Assembly: GCA_016125355.1 (NCBI GenBank)
Contig: WGLX01000003.1
Coordinates: 119,123-183,122, forward strand
Source of the DNA: Actinomycetales bacterium
GTDB lineage: Bacteria > Actinomycetota > Actinomycetes > S36-B12
Reading direction: 5' to 3'
Length of the DNA stretch: 64,000 nucleotides
Part shown: positions 45,870 through 53,550 of the stretch, one piece after another
How positions within the stretch are numbered: position 1 is the stretch's first letter
Layout: every line of letters begins with the position of its first letter
The notes under the pieces: generated by a model
Database searches by the model: none
The model's input: the letters and a program-made list of their open reading frames with translations, nothing else
What the model was told of the DNA's origin: nothing
Made by a program: the position numbers and the translations under genes

Positions 45870-47299
45870 TGCTCGATCTGCATCACGACGGCCTTCGGCT
45901 CCGTGAAGAACTCACGGCTGAAGTTGCCGCCCTCGCGGCCCACGCCGGAGTCCCCCACACCGCCGAAGGGCGCCCGCAGGTCGCGGATGAAGAAGCAGTT
46001 GACCCACACCGTGCCGGCCTTGAGCCTGGCCGCCACCCGATGGGCACGCGACAGGTTCTCGGTGAACACCATCGCGTTCAGGCCGTAGCGGGTGTCGTTG
46101 GCCATCGCGATCGCCTCCTCCTCGGTGTCGAACACCGTGGCGACCGTGACCGGGCCGAAGATCTCCTCCTTGACGACGCGGGCGTCCTGCGGCACGTCGA
46201 GCAGGATCGTCGGCCGGACGCTCCAGCCCTCGCCCAGGCCACCCGTGAGGACGCGGCCGCCCCCCAGAGCCTCGGTGCCGAGGTAGCCGGACACCTTGTT
46301 GTAGTGCTCCTCGCTGGCCAGCGCCGCGGAGAACTGCGTGGCCGGGTCCTTCGGGTCGCCCATCACCAGCGCCTCGGCCGCCTCCTTGTAGCGCTTGACG
46401 AACTCGTCGTAGATGCCGCGCTGCACGTAGAGGCGGCTGCCGGCGAGGCACACCTGCCCGGCATTGCGGAAGATCGCCTCCACGGCCCAGTGCACGGCGT
46501 TGTCGATATCGGCATCGTCGAAGACGAGGTTCGCGCCCTTGCCGCCGAGCTCGAGGCTGACCGGAGTCAGGTTGCGCGCAGCGACGCCGCTGATGACCTT
46601 GCCGGTGCCGGACTCGCCCGTGAAGGTGATGCGGTCCACGTCGGGGTTCTCGGTCAGGGCGGCGCCGGCGGAGTCCGGACCGTAACCGTGCACGACGTTG
46701 AGCACGCCGGGCGGGAAGCCGGCCTCGATGGCCAGCCGGCCCACGATGGTCGCCGACACGGGGGTGTCCTCGGCCGGCTTCCAGACGACCGTGTTGCCCC
46801 AGGCCAGCGCGGGCATGACCTTCCACGTGCCGAGCATGAGCGGGAAGTTCCACGGCGAGATCGCGGCCACGACGCCGGCCGGCTCCCACCGCGAGTACGC
46901 GTGGTGCCCCGAGTCCATCGGGTAGGCGTCGGTCATCGACATGCGAGCGTGATCGGCGAAGAAGCGCACGTTCCACACGCTGCGGGCCACATCGTGGAGC
47001 GCCTGGGTGATGGGCTTGCCCATGTCACGGGTGTCGGCCATGGCGAGCTCCTGAGCGTGCTCCTCCATGAGGTCGGCGAGGCGGTGCATCAGCGCCTGTC
47101 GCTTCTCATAGCCCATCCGCGGCCAAGGGCCCTCGTCGAAGGCACGTCGGGCTGCCTGCACGGCCCGGTCGGCGTCGATCTTGCCGCCCAGCGCGATGGT
47201 CGCCCACGGCTCGCGCGTGTACGGATCGATGTCGTCCATCGTGGCGCCGTCGAGAGAGGGCACTTCCTGCCCGTCGATGATGTGGCCGTAGAACTCCAT
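45866..47299 (-). CDS. 2-hydroxymuconic semialdehyde dehydrogenase
   Basis: An NAD-dependent aldehyde dehydrogenase of the DmpC/XylG group, oxidising the ring-cleavage product of catechol to 2-hydroxymuconate. The 477-residue protein has the catalytic Cys in NAGQVCLAGSRL, Glu in LELGGKGANLVF and SPWNFPLMLGTWKVMPAL. MEFYGHIIDG at 47299 is the start, with GAAGGGAA upstream. It lies near catechol 2,3-dioxygenase on the same strand, and an IclR-type site precedes it. Coupled to the repeat protein by 4 nt. Confidence 0.9.
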   Translation of the reverse strand: MEFYGHIIDGQEVPSLDGATMDDIDPYTREPWATIALGGKIDADRAVQAARRAFDEGPWPRMGYEKRQALMHRLADLMEEHAQELAMADTRDMGKPITQALHDVARSVWNVRFFADHARMSMTDAYPMDSGHHAYSRWEPAGVVAAISPWNFPLMLGTWKVMPALAWGNTVVWKPAEDTPVSATIVGRLAIEAGFPPGVLNVVHGYGPDSAGAALTENPDVDRITFTGESGTGKVISGVAARNLTPVSLELGGKGANLVFDDADIDNAVHWAVEAIFRNAGQVCLAGSRLYVQRGIYDEFVKRYKEAAEALVMGDPKDPATQFSAALASEEHYNKVSGYLGTEALGGGRVLTGGLGEGWSVRPTILLDVPQDARVVKEEIFGPVTVATVFDTEEEAIAMANDTRYGLNAMVFTENLSRAHRVAARLKAGTVWVNCFFIRDLRAPFGGVGDSGVGREGGNFSREFFTEPKAVVMQIEQ

Positions 47300-47387
47300 G
47301 ACGTTCCCTTCACGATCGGATGGCAGGTGCACGCGCTTACCTGCTCGGAGCAGACGCTAGGCAACCGCCGCCATCGCCACGATCCCT

Positions 47388-47404
47388 GTTCCCGAGGTCG
47401 GAAC
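47388..47404. promoter_or_regulatory. IclR-regulon site 1 (before dehydrogenase)
   Basis: GTTCCCGAGGTCGGAAC: arms GTTCC and GGAAC separated by 7 nt. About 90 bp upstream of the dehydrogenase ATG on the minus strand and inside the gap after the iclR stop. The same arm pair recurs at 49618, 49702 and 55189. Confidence 0.7.
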
Positions 47405-47424
47405 GCGCGCCCTCCTCGGCCAGC

Positions 47425-48198
47425 CTAGGGGACCGAGCGGTCCCGCACCTTCATGATCTTCGTCAACCGGGAGGCCGCGGTGGTGATGAGCCGGACCTGA
47501 CGATCCCGCTGTCGGACCATCTCCTCGGACGCGCCCGTGATCGAGATGGCCGCCCTCGCGAACCCATGAGGGTCGAGAACGGGTGCGGCCACCGAGGAGA
47601 GCCGGTGCATGAGCTCGTCACTCGACGTGGCATAGCCCTGACGCCGGATCGTCGCGAGCTCAGCGCGGAACCGGTCGGCATTGTCGATGGTGTTCGGCGT
47701 GAAGACCGGGAAGCCGGCTGCGATCCGGCGCTGCGCGACCTCCGGGTCGTAGGCACACAGCACCTTCCCCGACGAGGTCGCGTGCAGGGGCCAGCGGCGG
47801 CGGAACTCCTCCATGACCTGCATGCCGCGCAGGGTGGGAAGCCGCTCCAGGAAGAGCACGTCGGCACCGGAGGCCACCGAGAGGTGCACGGTCCAGCCGC
47901 TGATCTCCCGCAACTCCTCCAGCAGGGTCACCGAACGCCGGCGGAGGTCGAACCGGGCCAGGGCAAGGTGACCGAGCTCGAAGACGTGCAGGCCGAGCCG
48001 GTACTTGCCGGTCTGCGGGTTCTGCTCCACGAAGCCGCGCGACGCGAGCGTGGTCAGCAGCCGGTGAGCCGTGCTCTTCGCGACGCCCAGGCGCCGGGCC
48101 GCCTCCGAGACGCCGAGCTCCTCGTCCTCCGAGAAGCAGTCGATCAGGTCGAGGGCGGACGCAACGGACTTCAGGCCGCCGTCGACGTCATCGCTCAC
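47425..48198 (-). CDS. IclR family transcriptional regulator
   Basis: A 257-residue regulator. Residues about 8-65 form the winged helix (LGVSEAARRLGVAKSTAHRLLTTLASRGFV), and the rest is the IclR effector domain (HLSVASGADVLFLERLP, HATSSGKVLCAYDP, AVLDPHGFARAAISITG). IclR proteins of aromatic catabolism clusters bind aromatic acids. It lies between catechol dioxygenase and its next step enzyme and probably controls the whole cluster. The GTG start is 6 nt after TAGCGT (48205-48210), so it has its own leaderless promoter. A GC hairpin lies just upstream. Confidence 0.9.
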   Translation of the reverse strand: MSDDVDGGLKSVASALDLIDCFSEDEELGVSEAARRLGVAKSTAHRLLTTLASRGFVEQNPQTGKYRLGLHVFELGHLALARFDLRRRSVTLLEELREISGWTVHLSVASGADVLFLERLPTLRGMQVMEEFRRRWPLHATSSGKVLCAYDPEVAQRRIAAGFPVFTPNTIDNADRFRAELATIRRQGYATSSDELMHRLSSVAAPVLDPHGFARAAISITGASEEMVRQRDRQVRLITTAASRLTKIMKVRDRSVP

Positions 48199-48210
48199 GC
48201 GGTCACGCTA
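48199..48210 (-). promoter_or_regulatory. Leaderless promoter -10 box of iclR
   Basis: On the minus strand TAGCGT (48210-48205), a 6-nt spacer, then GTG at 48198. Confidence 0.5.
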
Positions 48211-48214
48211 CCGA

Positions 48215-48240
48215 CCGGGGGGCCGGGTGTCGCCCCCCGG
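48215..48240 (-). terminator. GC hairpin after the catechol dioxygenase gene
   Basis: CCGGGGGG and CCCCCCGG form an 8-bp stem with a 10-nt loop, extended by CCG/CGG. It lies between the dioxygenase stop and the iclR promoter and likely ends or attenuates that transcript. Confidence 0.6.
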
Positions 48241-48267
48241 ATCGGCAGTGTGTCCGACTACATCCGA

Positions 48268-49182
48268 TCAGGTGGCCACGGTCAGGAAGCGCTCGTTGAG
48301 CTCCCGCGCGTGGTAGAAGATCGCCTTGCCGAGCTGGTCCGGGGTCCAGACGACCATCGGGCGGTCCCGGAAGCAGCGGTAGCCGCCGGAGAAGGTCTCG
48401 TTGCGATTGCCCGAGGGGTCGAAGAAGTAGATCGTCTGGCCCCGGGTGATGCCGTGCCGAGTCGGGCCGATGTCGATCGGCACGTCGTCCATGGCCATGA
48501 TGTCGGCCGCATGGCCGACGTCAGCCCAGCCGCGCATCTCGAAGGCGAAGTGGTGGATCTTCGACTCCGGTGCCTCGAGGAGCGCGATGTCGTGGTTGGA
48601 CTCACCGATGGTCAGCCAGGTGGCGATGGTGTGGGCGTCGTCGTCGAGGGTGGTGCGGACCTCCTCGGTGGCCCACATGCCGACACAGTCCGTGAAGAAC
48701 TCACGGCTCTCGGCCACGTTCGGAACCCACAGCAGAGCGTGGTCCAGTCGCGGAGCGCCGATGCCCACCATGTGACGGGGGAACGCGTCGGGATTGTGCG
48801 TGCCGACCTCCGTGCCATAGGCGGTCATGTGCGAGTAGATGTCCACCTCGTGGCCGCTGGGGAGCGTCACGGTGATGCCGTCGCCCACCTCCGGACGCGA
48901 GCCTGCCGAGAAGCGGGCCACCGAGTAGCCCTTGGCCTGCGCCTTGGCCTCGATGTCGGCGACATCCTCGGGCTTCTCCGCCTTGAAGCCGCAGCGCACG
49001 TAGCCGACGCCGCCCTCCTCGATGACGATCGAGTGGTGGTCCCACTCGTCCCAGCCCTTGAAGTAGACCTTGCCGTCCTCCTCCAGCGTCGGGTAGAGGC
49101 CGACCGTGTTCGCGTAGTGATTCTTGGCCTCGGCAAGGTCGGTGACCTTGACGTGCATGTAGCCCATTCGCATGACTGCCAT
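48268..49182 (-). CDS. xylE: Catechol 2,3-dioxygenase
   Basis: Opens catechol beside the diol (meta cleavage) to give 2-hydroxymuconic semialdehyde. The 304-residue sequence follows the XylE/DmpB family closely: iron ligands H148 (RLDHALLWVPN), H211 (KIHHFAFEM) and E262 (NRNETFSGG), and the IDIGPTRHGIT and DQLGKAIFYHARELNERF segments. It starts at 49182 with GGAAAGGAC upstream. It is next to an associated ferredoxin, as in xylT-xylE and dmpQ-dmpB gene pairs. Confidence 0.95.
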   Translation of the reverse strand: MAVMRMGYMHVKVTDLAEAKNHYANTVGLYPTLEEDGKVYFKGWDEWDHHSIVIEEGGVGYVRCGFKAEKPEDVADIEAKAQAKGYSVARFSAGSRPEVGDGITVTLPSGHEVDIYSHMTAYGTEVGTHNPDAFPRHMVGIGAPRLDHALLWVPNVAESREFFTDCVGMWATEEVRTTLDDDAHTIATWLTIGESNHDIALLEAPESKIHHFAFEMRGWADVGHAADIMAMDDVPIDIGPTRHGITRGQTIYFFDPSGNRNETFSGGYRCFRDRPMVVWTPDQLGKAIFYHARELNERFLTVAT

Positions 49183-49211
49183 GGGGTGCGTCCTTTCCAG
49201 CAGGGTGATGG

Positions 49212-49547
49212 TCAGCCCGTCGGCTTCGACGCCGCGTATAGGGCCATGAGGGGATTCACCGTGCGGAGGTTCTCCTCGCGCAGGGTGATGGTGACGTCCG
49301 TGATGGGGACGGCTCGACAGGACAGGCACAGGCCCGCCGCCTTGTCATCCTCGCTCAGGACCTTGTCGGCAACCGGCCGGTTGTACTCGACCTCGCCGGT
49401 CACGAGATCTACCAGACAGATGGCACAGCCTCCCCGCCGGCAGCCCACCCGATAGGCGTAGCCGCTGCGGAAGAGGGCATCGAGGATGGTCTCCTCGTCG
49501 CGCACGTCGACGGTGATGCCCTCGGGCTGAACGGTCAGCCGCGCCAT
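49212..49547 (-). CDS. Plant-type [2Fe-2S] ferredoxin (DmpQ/XylT-like)
   Basis: A 111-residue ferredoxin with C36-x4-C41-x2-C44 and C74, the plant-type iron-sulfur arrangement (VGCRRGGCAICLVDLV ... AGLCLSC). Its relatives reduce and reactivate catechol 2,3-dioxygenase after oxidation of its iron. The gene lies upstream of the dioxygenase gene on the same strand with 29 bp between. ATG at 49547 has GGAGGTGG upstream. Confidence 0.9.
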   Translation of the reverse strand: MARLTVQPEGITVDVRDEETILDALFRSGYAYRVGCRRGGCAICLVDLVTGEVEYNRPVADKVLSEDDKAAGLCLSCRAVPITDVTITLREENLRTVNPLMALYAASKPTG

Positions 49548-49583
49548 CGCCACCTCCACACGGGATCGACCTCGATGGGGGGG

Positions 49584-49592
49584 AACGTAACG
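49584..49592. promoter_or_regulatory. AACGTAACG element near ferredoxin gene
   Basis: AACGTAACG occurs here and again at 55162-55170 before the transporter operon, both close to IclR-type sites. Its role is unknown; a promoter or second regulator site is possible. Confidence 0.35.
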
Positions 49593-49617
49593 CCGCACCC
49601 GCGGGTGTAACGCGCCC

Positions 49618-49634
49618 GTTCCACGGGCAGGAAC
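49618..49634. promoter_or_regulatory. IclR-regulon site 2 (divergent promoter)
   Basis: GTTCCACGGGCAGGAAC, arms GTTCC/GGAAC with 7-nt spacer, in the divergent region between ferredoxin and phenol hydroxylase operons. Confidence 0.75.
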
Positions 49635-49701
49635 GGCAGCTCGGCAATGTGACCAAGGTCCCGGCTGGCATGGGGTCCTTCGTCCCGGGACCCATGTGTT
49701 C

Positions 49702-49718
49702 GTTCCGCACGCAGGAAC
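49702..49718. promoter_or_regulatory. IclR-regulon site 3 (divergent promoter)
   Basis: GTTCCGCACGCAGGAAC, arms GTTCC/GGAAC with 7-nt spacer. It lies 84 bp from site 2, eight DNA turns, on the same face of the helix. Confidence 0.75.
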
Positions 49719-49816
49719 GTTCGAGGATTCGTCGCCGTTGCAGGCATACAACTCCGCATCAGTTGCCGGCGATGACGTCGACGACCACTCCGGGGGGATG
49801 ACGGAGAGGAGCGCTC

Positions 49817-50239
49817 ATGACGCCGTTCATGCTGCGCGTCGCGGAGATCCTGGGATCCGAGGAGACCGAGGAGCTTCCCGTGCCGGCCACCCGGCCCTCG
49901 ACGTACCGCTCGACGGGCAAGGGGAATGACATCCACCATGCCTACCGGGGACTGACCGAGCAGCTCGTGTGCGAGGTCAACGCCATGCTGTCCGATGAGG
50001 ATGATCACATGACGCTCGTCGACGACGTCGTCGGGAACGAGCTCAGCTACTCGGTCTACTACCGCGGTCGCGCCGCGGTGATCTCCACGATCTTCGGTGA
50101 GGGCACGGCCTACGGGCGGGTCGTCGCTGATGGCCTCGACAGCACCGAGCCGGTCGAGCTGGCCGGCCCGGAATCCGTCGAGGCCCTGCTCCTGCTCCTG
50201 CTCATGGAGTCGGACACCCCACGCCACCCGGCGTACTGA
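49817..50239 (+). CDS. Hypothetical protein at head of phenol hydroxylase operon
   Basis: A 140-residue protein I cannot assign. It stands where dmpK (a small phenol-hydroxylase assembly factor) would be, but its sequence is longer and I see no DmpK pattern. It is acidic, with a central YSVYYRGRAAVISTIFGEGTAYGRVV strand-rich section and a Leu-rich end (VEALLLLLLMESD). No signal peptide or motif is visible. GGAGAGGAG precedes the ATG. It lies 26 bp before the hydroxylase beta gene and should be transcribed with it, so a role in assembly or activity of the oxygenase is plausible. Confidence 0.75.
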   Translation: MTPFMLRVAEILGSEETEELPVPATRPSTYRSTGKGNDIHHAYRGLTEQLVCEVNAMLSDEDDHMTLVDDVVGNELSYSVYYRGRAAVISTIFGEGTAYGRVVADGLDSTEPVELAGPESVEALLLLLLMESDTPRHPAY

Positions 50240-50265
50240 ACACCAACCGCGCTCCGGAGGTGAGC

Positions 50266-51288
50266 ATGCAATTCGAACTGCGAACGCAGGTCATCGAGCC
50301 CAAGCGGAAGACCTTCACCAACCTGGTGGAACGCTACGGCGATCGCCCTGCCTCCCGTTATGAGGAAGGCTCGATCGACATCCAATGCGTCGAGAACTTC
50401 CACTACAAGCCCCTGTACTCGGCGGACAAGGATCACTTCGATCCGGACTACACCGCCTTCACGCTGACCGATCCCTACTCGTTCACGGATCCCCGGCAGC
50501 TGTACTACGCGCCGTACGTCCAGTCCCGGGCTGCCATGGGCGAGGCATTCGCGAAGTCGATCGACTACGTGGAGTCACGCGGCCTGATGCAGAAGCTGCC
50601 CGGCGGCTGGGATGGCATCGTCGGCGAGATCCTCATTCCCCTGCGCCACTGGGAGGCGGGCGCTGAGCTCGTCCACATCGAGGGTTCCCGATGGGCGTGG
50701 GGCACAACCATCGACCAGTGCTGCACTTTCGCCGCCTTCGATCGCATCGGCAATGCGCAGAGCATCTCGCGCATCGGCATCGTGTACGGCGAGGGCCATG
50801 ACGGTGCCCTCGCCGAGGCGAAGGAGCGATGGATGGGCGACGCGGCGCTCCAGGGCCTGCGACGGTTGATCGAGGAGCTGCTCGTCGAGCACGACTACGG
50901 CAAGGCACTCATCGCGCTCGACCTGGCTGATCAGCTGCTCTACCCGCTCATGTACAGCCACCTCGACGAGGCCGCCCTCACCGGCGGCGCAGGCGCTTAC
51001 AGCCTGCTGGCCCAGCACTACGCCAACTGGTTCTCCGACCAGCGTCGCTGGGTCGACGCGCTCGTCGCCGCGTGGCTCGGGGACCCCACCCACGGCGAGG
51101 CCAACAAGGACGCCGCCAACGAGGTTGTCGGCCGACGCTGGAACCAGATCGTCGAGGCAGTCTCCGACCTCGCCGCCGCCGTAGACGCTCGCGTGGATGC
51201 CGGCGCCGTCGCCAACGTGGAGGCCAGTGCGGCCGCCCTCGCCGAGCGGCTCACCGCCGCCGGCCTGACCGTTCCAGGAGGCAAGTGA
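50266..51288 (+). CDS. dmpL: Phenol hydroxylase beta subunit (DmpL-like)
   Basis: The structural beta subunit of the soluble diiron phenol 2-monooxygenase hydroxylase. The 340-residue protein has the family N-terminus QVIEPKRKTFTNLVERYGD and conserved YYAPYVQSRAAMG, LPLRHWEAGAELVHIEG-like and DQCCTFAAFDRIGNAQSISRIG regions. It pairs with the alpha subunit to form the (alpha-beta-gamma)2 hydroxylase. Start ATG 50266 has GGAGG 5 nt upstream; an ATG-TGA overlap joins it to the coupling-protein gene. Confidence 0.9.
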   Translation: MQFELRTQVIEPKRKTFTNLVERYGDRPASRYEEGSIDIQCVENFHYKPLYSADKDHFDPDYTAFTLTDPYSFTDPRQLYYAPYVQSRAAMGEAFAKSIDYVESRGLMQKLPGGWDGIVGEILIPLRHWEAGAELVHIEGSRWAWGTTIDQCCTFAAFDRIGNAQSISRIGIVYGEGHDGALAEAKERWMGDAALQGLRRLIEELLVEHDYGKALIALDLADQLLYPLMYSHLDEAALTGGAGAYSLLAQHYANWFSDQRRWVDALVAAWLGDPTHGEANKDAANEVVGRRWNQIVEAVSDLAAAVDARVDAGAVANVEASAAALAERLTAAGLTVPGGK

Positions 51289-51578
51289 TGTCCGTGGCCG
51301 CCGAGTCCCGCCCCGTGGGCGTCGACATCCAGGAGAACGAGGAGAACCGGGCGCTCGTCGAGGCCATCGAGGCCGACAACGACGACCTCACCATCCGCCA
51401 CATGCCGGGGATGATCCGCCTGACCAAGAACGGTCAGCTCGTCATCAACCAGGCCAGCGTCGAGGCCCGCCTGGGCCGTCCGTGGGAGACCCACGAGTTC
51501 CAGCTCGCCATCATCACCTACTTCGGTGAGTTCGTGGAGTGGGACGACGACCAGATCATCATCGCGTGGAAGCACTGA
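51288..51578 (+). CDS. dmpM: Phenol hydroxylase coupling protein (DmpM-like)
   Basis: A 96-residue effector protein that binds the hydroxylase and activates oxygen at its diiron centre. It has the family pattern VGVDIQENEENRALVEAIEADN with IRHMPGMIRLTKNGQLVINQ and the C-terminal FQLAIITYFGEFVEWDDDQIIIAW. It starts within the beta gene's stop codon (TGATG). AGGAGG lies at 51277-51282. Confidence 0.9.
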   Translation: MSVAAESRPVGVDIQENEENRALVEAIEADNDDLTIRHMPGMIRLTKNGQLVINQASVEARLGRPWETHEFQLAIITYFGEFVEWDDDQIIIAWKH

Positions 51579-51591
51579 GGAGAGCACAGAC

Positions 51592-53121
51592 ATGACCGTT
51601 CCCGCACAGAAGCCGGCCCGCAAGCTCTCCATGAAGCAGCGGTACACCGCGCTCACCCACGACCTCGACTGGACTCCCACCTACGTCAAGGAGGAGGAGG
51701 TCTTCCCCTTCACGACGTTCGAGGGCATCAAGGTGCACGACTGGTCCAAGTGGGACGACCCGTTCCGCCTGACCGTCGAGGCCTACAACAAGTACCAGGC
51801 GGAGAAGGATCGCCGGCTGTACGCCGTCCTCGACGGATTCGCACAGAGCCAGGGCCAGCTCGGGCTCACGGAGGCCCGGTACATGAACGCCATGAAGATC
51901 TTCCTTCAGGGCATTCCGGTCCACGAGTACAACGCGCACCGGAACTTCTCGTACCTGGCCCGCTACGCCAACGGTCCGGGTGCCCGGTTCGCCGCCCTGT
52001 GCCAGAGCCTGGACGAGCTGCGCCACGCCCAGACCGAGATCCACACGCTGTCGCACTACAACAAGTACTTCGACGGCATGCACGACTGGCACAAGTGGAC
52101 CGATCGGGTCTGGTACCTGTCCGTTCCGAAGTCCTTCTTCGAGGACGCGCAGACGGCCGGCCCCTTCGAGTGGCTCATCGCCATCGGGTTCTCCTTCGAG
52201 TATCTGCTGACGAACCTGCTCTTCGTGCCGTTCATGTCCGGCGCCGCCTTCAATGGCGACCTGCCGACCATGACCTTCGGATTCTCGGCGCAGTCCGACG
52301 AGTCCCGTCACATGACGCTCGGCCTCGAGGCGATCAAGTTCATGCTCGAGCAGGACGAGGACAACCTCCCGATCGTGCAGGACTGGCTGGACAAGTGGTT
52401 CTGGCGGGGATACCGACTGATCTCCCTCGTCGCCGGAATGATGGACTACATGCTCCCCAAGCGGGTGATGAGCTGGAAGGAGGCCTTCGAGCTCTACTTC
52501 GAGGAGCAGATGCTCAACGGCCTGTTCAAGGACCTCGAGTACTACGGAATCCGGCCGCCGCGTCACGTGGACTGGGCCATCGGCGAGAAGGAGATCCTCT
52601 CGCACCAGGTGTACTGGATCCTCTACCAGTACAGCCATGCGGCGGCCTTCACCACGACGATCCCGAACGCCGAGGACCAGGAGTGGCTCGAGAAGGCCTA
52701 CCCGGAGACCTGGCCGATCTACAAGCAGGTCGTATGGGACAAGGCCCAGCGTGTGATGGATGCCGGCGGTCGGTACTTCAACCCCGGGCTCCCGCAGCTG
52801 TGCACCGTGTGCCAGATCCCCATGGGCTTCACCGAGCCCGGGGATCCGCTGACCCAGTGCCAGCGGCAGACGGTGTACGAGGGCGAGCGGTACGACTTCT
52901 GCTCGGACGGGTGCCAGTGGATCTTCGAGCGGGAGCCGACCAAGTACCGCCAGTCGTGGCTGCCCGTCCACCAGATCTTCCAGGGCAACTGCGGCGGGCC
53001 CACGCTCCCGGACGTCGCCGCGTGGTACGGGCTGCAGCCCGGCGACGGGGCCGAGTACCTCGGCTCCCCCGACCATCAGGCATGGCTCGAATGGCACGGC
53101 CAGACCACGAAGGAGGCATGA
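51592..53121 (+). CDS. dmpN: Phenol hydroxylase alpha subunit (DmpN-like)
   Basis: The catalytic subunit of phenol 2-monooxygenase, inserting oxygen next to the hydroxyl to make catechol. The 509-residue protein carries the diiron ligands E112, E142 and H145 (DELRHAQTE), E203, E237 and H240 (SDESRHMTL), with the SMKQRYTALTHDLDWTPTY start and FGFSAQSDESRHMTLGLE core. The C-terminal third has a YHS-like Cys region (LPQLCTVCQIPMGFTEPGDP, FCSDGCQWIFEREPTKY), common in this family. GAGGAGAG precedes the ATG. Confidence 0.95.
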   Translation: MTVPAQKPARKLSMKQRYTALTHDLDWTPTYVKEEEVFPFTTFEGIKVHDWSKWDDPFRLTVEAYNKYQAEKDRRLYAVLDGFAQSQGQLGLTEARYMNAMKIFLQGIPVHEYNAHRNFSYLARYANGPGARFAALCQSLDELRHAQTEIHTLSHYNKYFDGMHDWHKWTDRVWYLSVPKSFFEDAQTAGPFEWLIAIGFSFEYLLTNLLFVPFMSGAAFNGDLPTMTFGFSAQSDESRHMTLGLEAIKFMLEQDEDNLPIVQDWLDKWFWRGYRLISLVAGMMDYMLPKRVMSWKEAFELYFEEQMLNGLFKDLEYYGIRPPRHVDWAIGEKEILSHQVYWILYQYSHAAAFTTTIPNAEDQEWLEKAYPETWPIYKQVVWDKAQRVMDAGGRYFNPGLPQLCTVCQIPMGFTEPGDPLTQCQRQTVYEGERYDFCSDGCQWIFEREPTKYRQSWLPVHQIFQGNCGGPTLPDVAAWYGLQPGDGAEYLGSPDHQAWLEWHGQTTKEA

Positions 53122-53123
53122 CG

Positions 53124-53450
53124 ATGGCCGTCAAGGCGATGTACGACTACACCTGGCCGTCCCGCTCCGCAGCGGAGCTCTACGGCGACGACCAGCTGGT
53201 GCACGTGTGGTGGCGGGGCAATCCCTACTTCGTCTCCGCGCAGACCTTCCGGTTCCCGAAGGCGATGCCGTTCGGAGCGCTGGTGAATGACGTCCTCAAG
53301 GGCTTCTTCACGGCGGATCCGGATTTCGTCCCGGAGAGCCTGGACACCGCCGCGTGGAAGGTGGACCACGAGGACCTGGTCCCCGATCTGGAGGCCTCCC
53401 TGGAGGCCAACGGCGTCGGGCACAAGAGCCTCCTCGAGTTCTCCCTGTAG
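53124..53450 (+). CDS. dmpO: Phenol hydroxylase gamma/assembly subunit (DmpO-like)
   Basis: A 108-residue small subunit of the phenol hydroxylase complex. The pattern MAVKAMYDY, LVHVWWRGNPYFVSA and ALVNDVLKGFF matches DmpO. I chose the ATG at 53124 with AGGAGG seven bases upstream; the first ATG (53118) lies too close to it and overlaps the dmpN stop. It is followed by a hairpin and then the reductase gene. Confidence 0.88.
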   Translation: MAVKAMYDYTWPSRSAAELYGDDQLVHVWWRGNPYFVSAQTFRFPKAMPFGALVNDVLKGFFTADPDFVPESLDTAAWKVDHEDLVPDLEASLEANGVGHKSLLEFSL

Positions 53451-53485
53451 GAGTGCGAGTCCACTCCGCGACGACGATCCGAGGT

Positions 53486-53520
53486 CGCGGCTCCCGGCGG
53501 TGCAGGCGTCGGGAGCCGCG
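53486..53520 (+). terminator. Hairpin between dmpO and dmpP
   Basis: CGCGGCTCCCG and CGGGAGCCGCG form a perfect 11-bp stem with a 13-nt loop. It lies between the hydroxylase subunits and the reductase, so it may lower reductase expression or protect the upstream mRNA. No T-tract. Confidence 0.6.
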
Positions 53521-53550
53521 GCTCTCCCACGACAAGGCAGGAGCAGGCAC

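Noticed and set aside
47320-49455. A 711-residue plus-strand open frame opposite iclR and catechol dioxygenase
   Set aside because: It crosses genes with strong family evidence on the minus strand.
49817-50239. DmpK assembly factor
   Set aside because: Position fits but the sequence does not show the DmpK pattern, so I left it as hypothetical.
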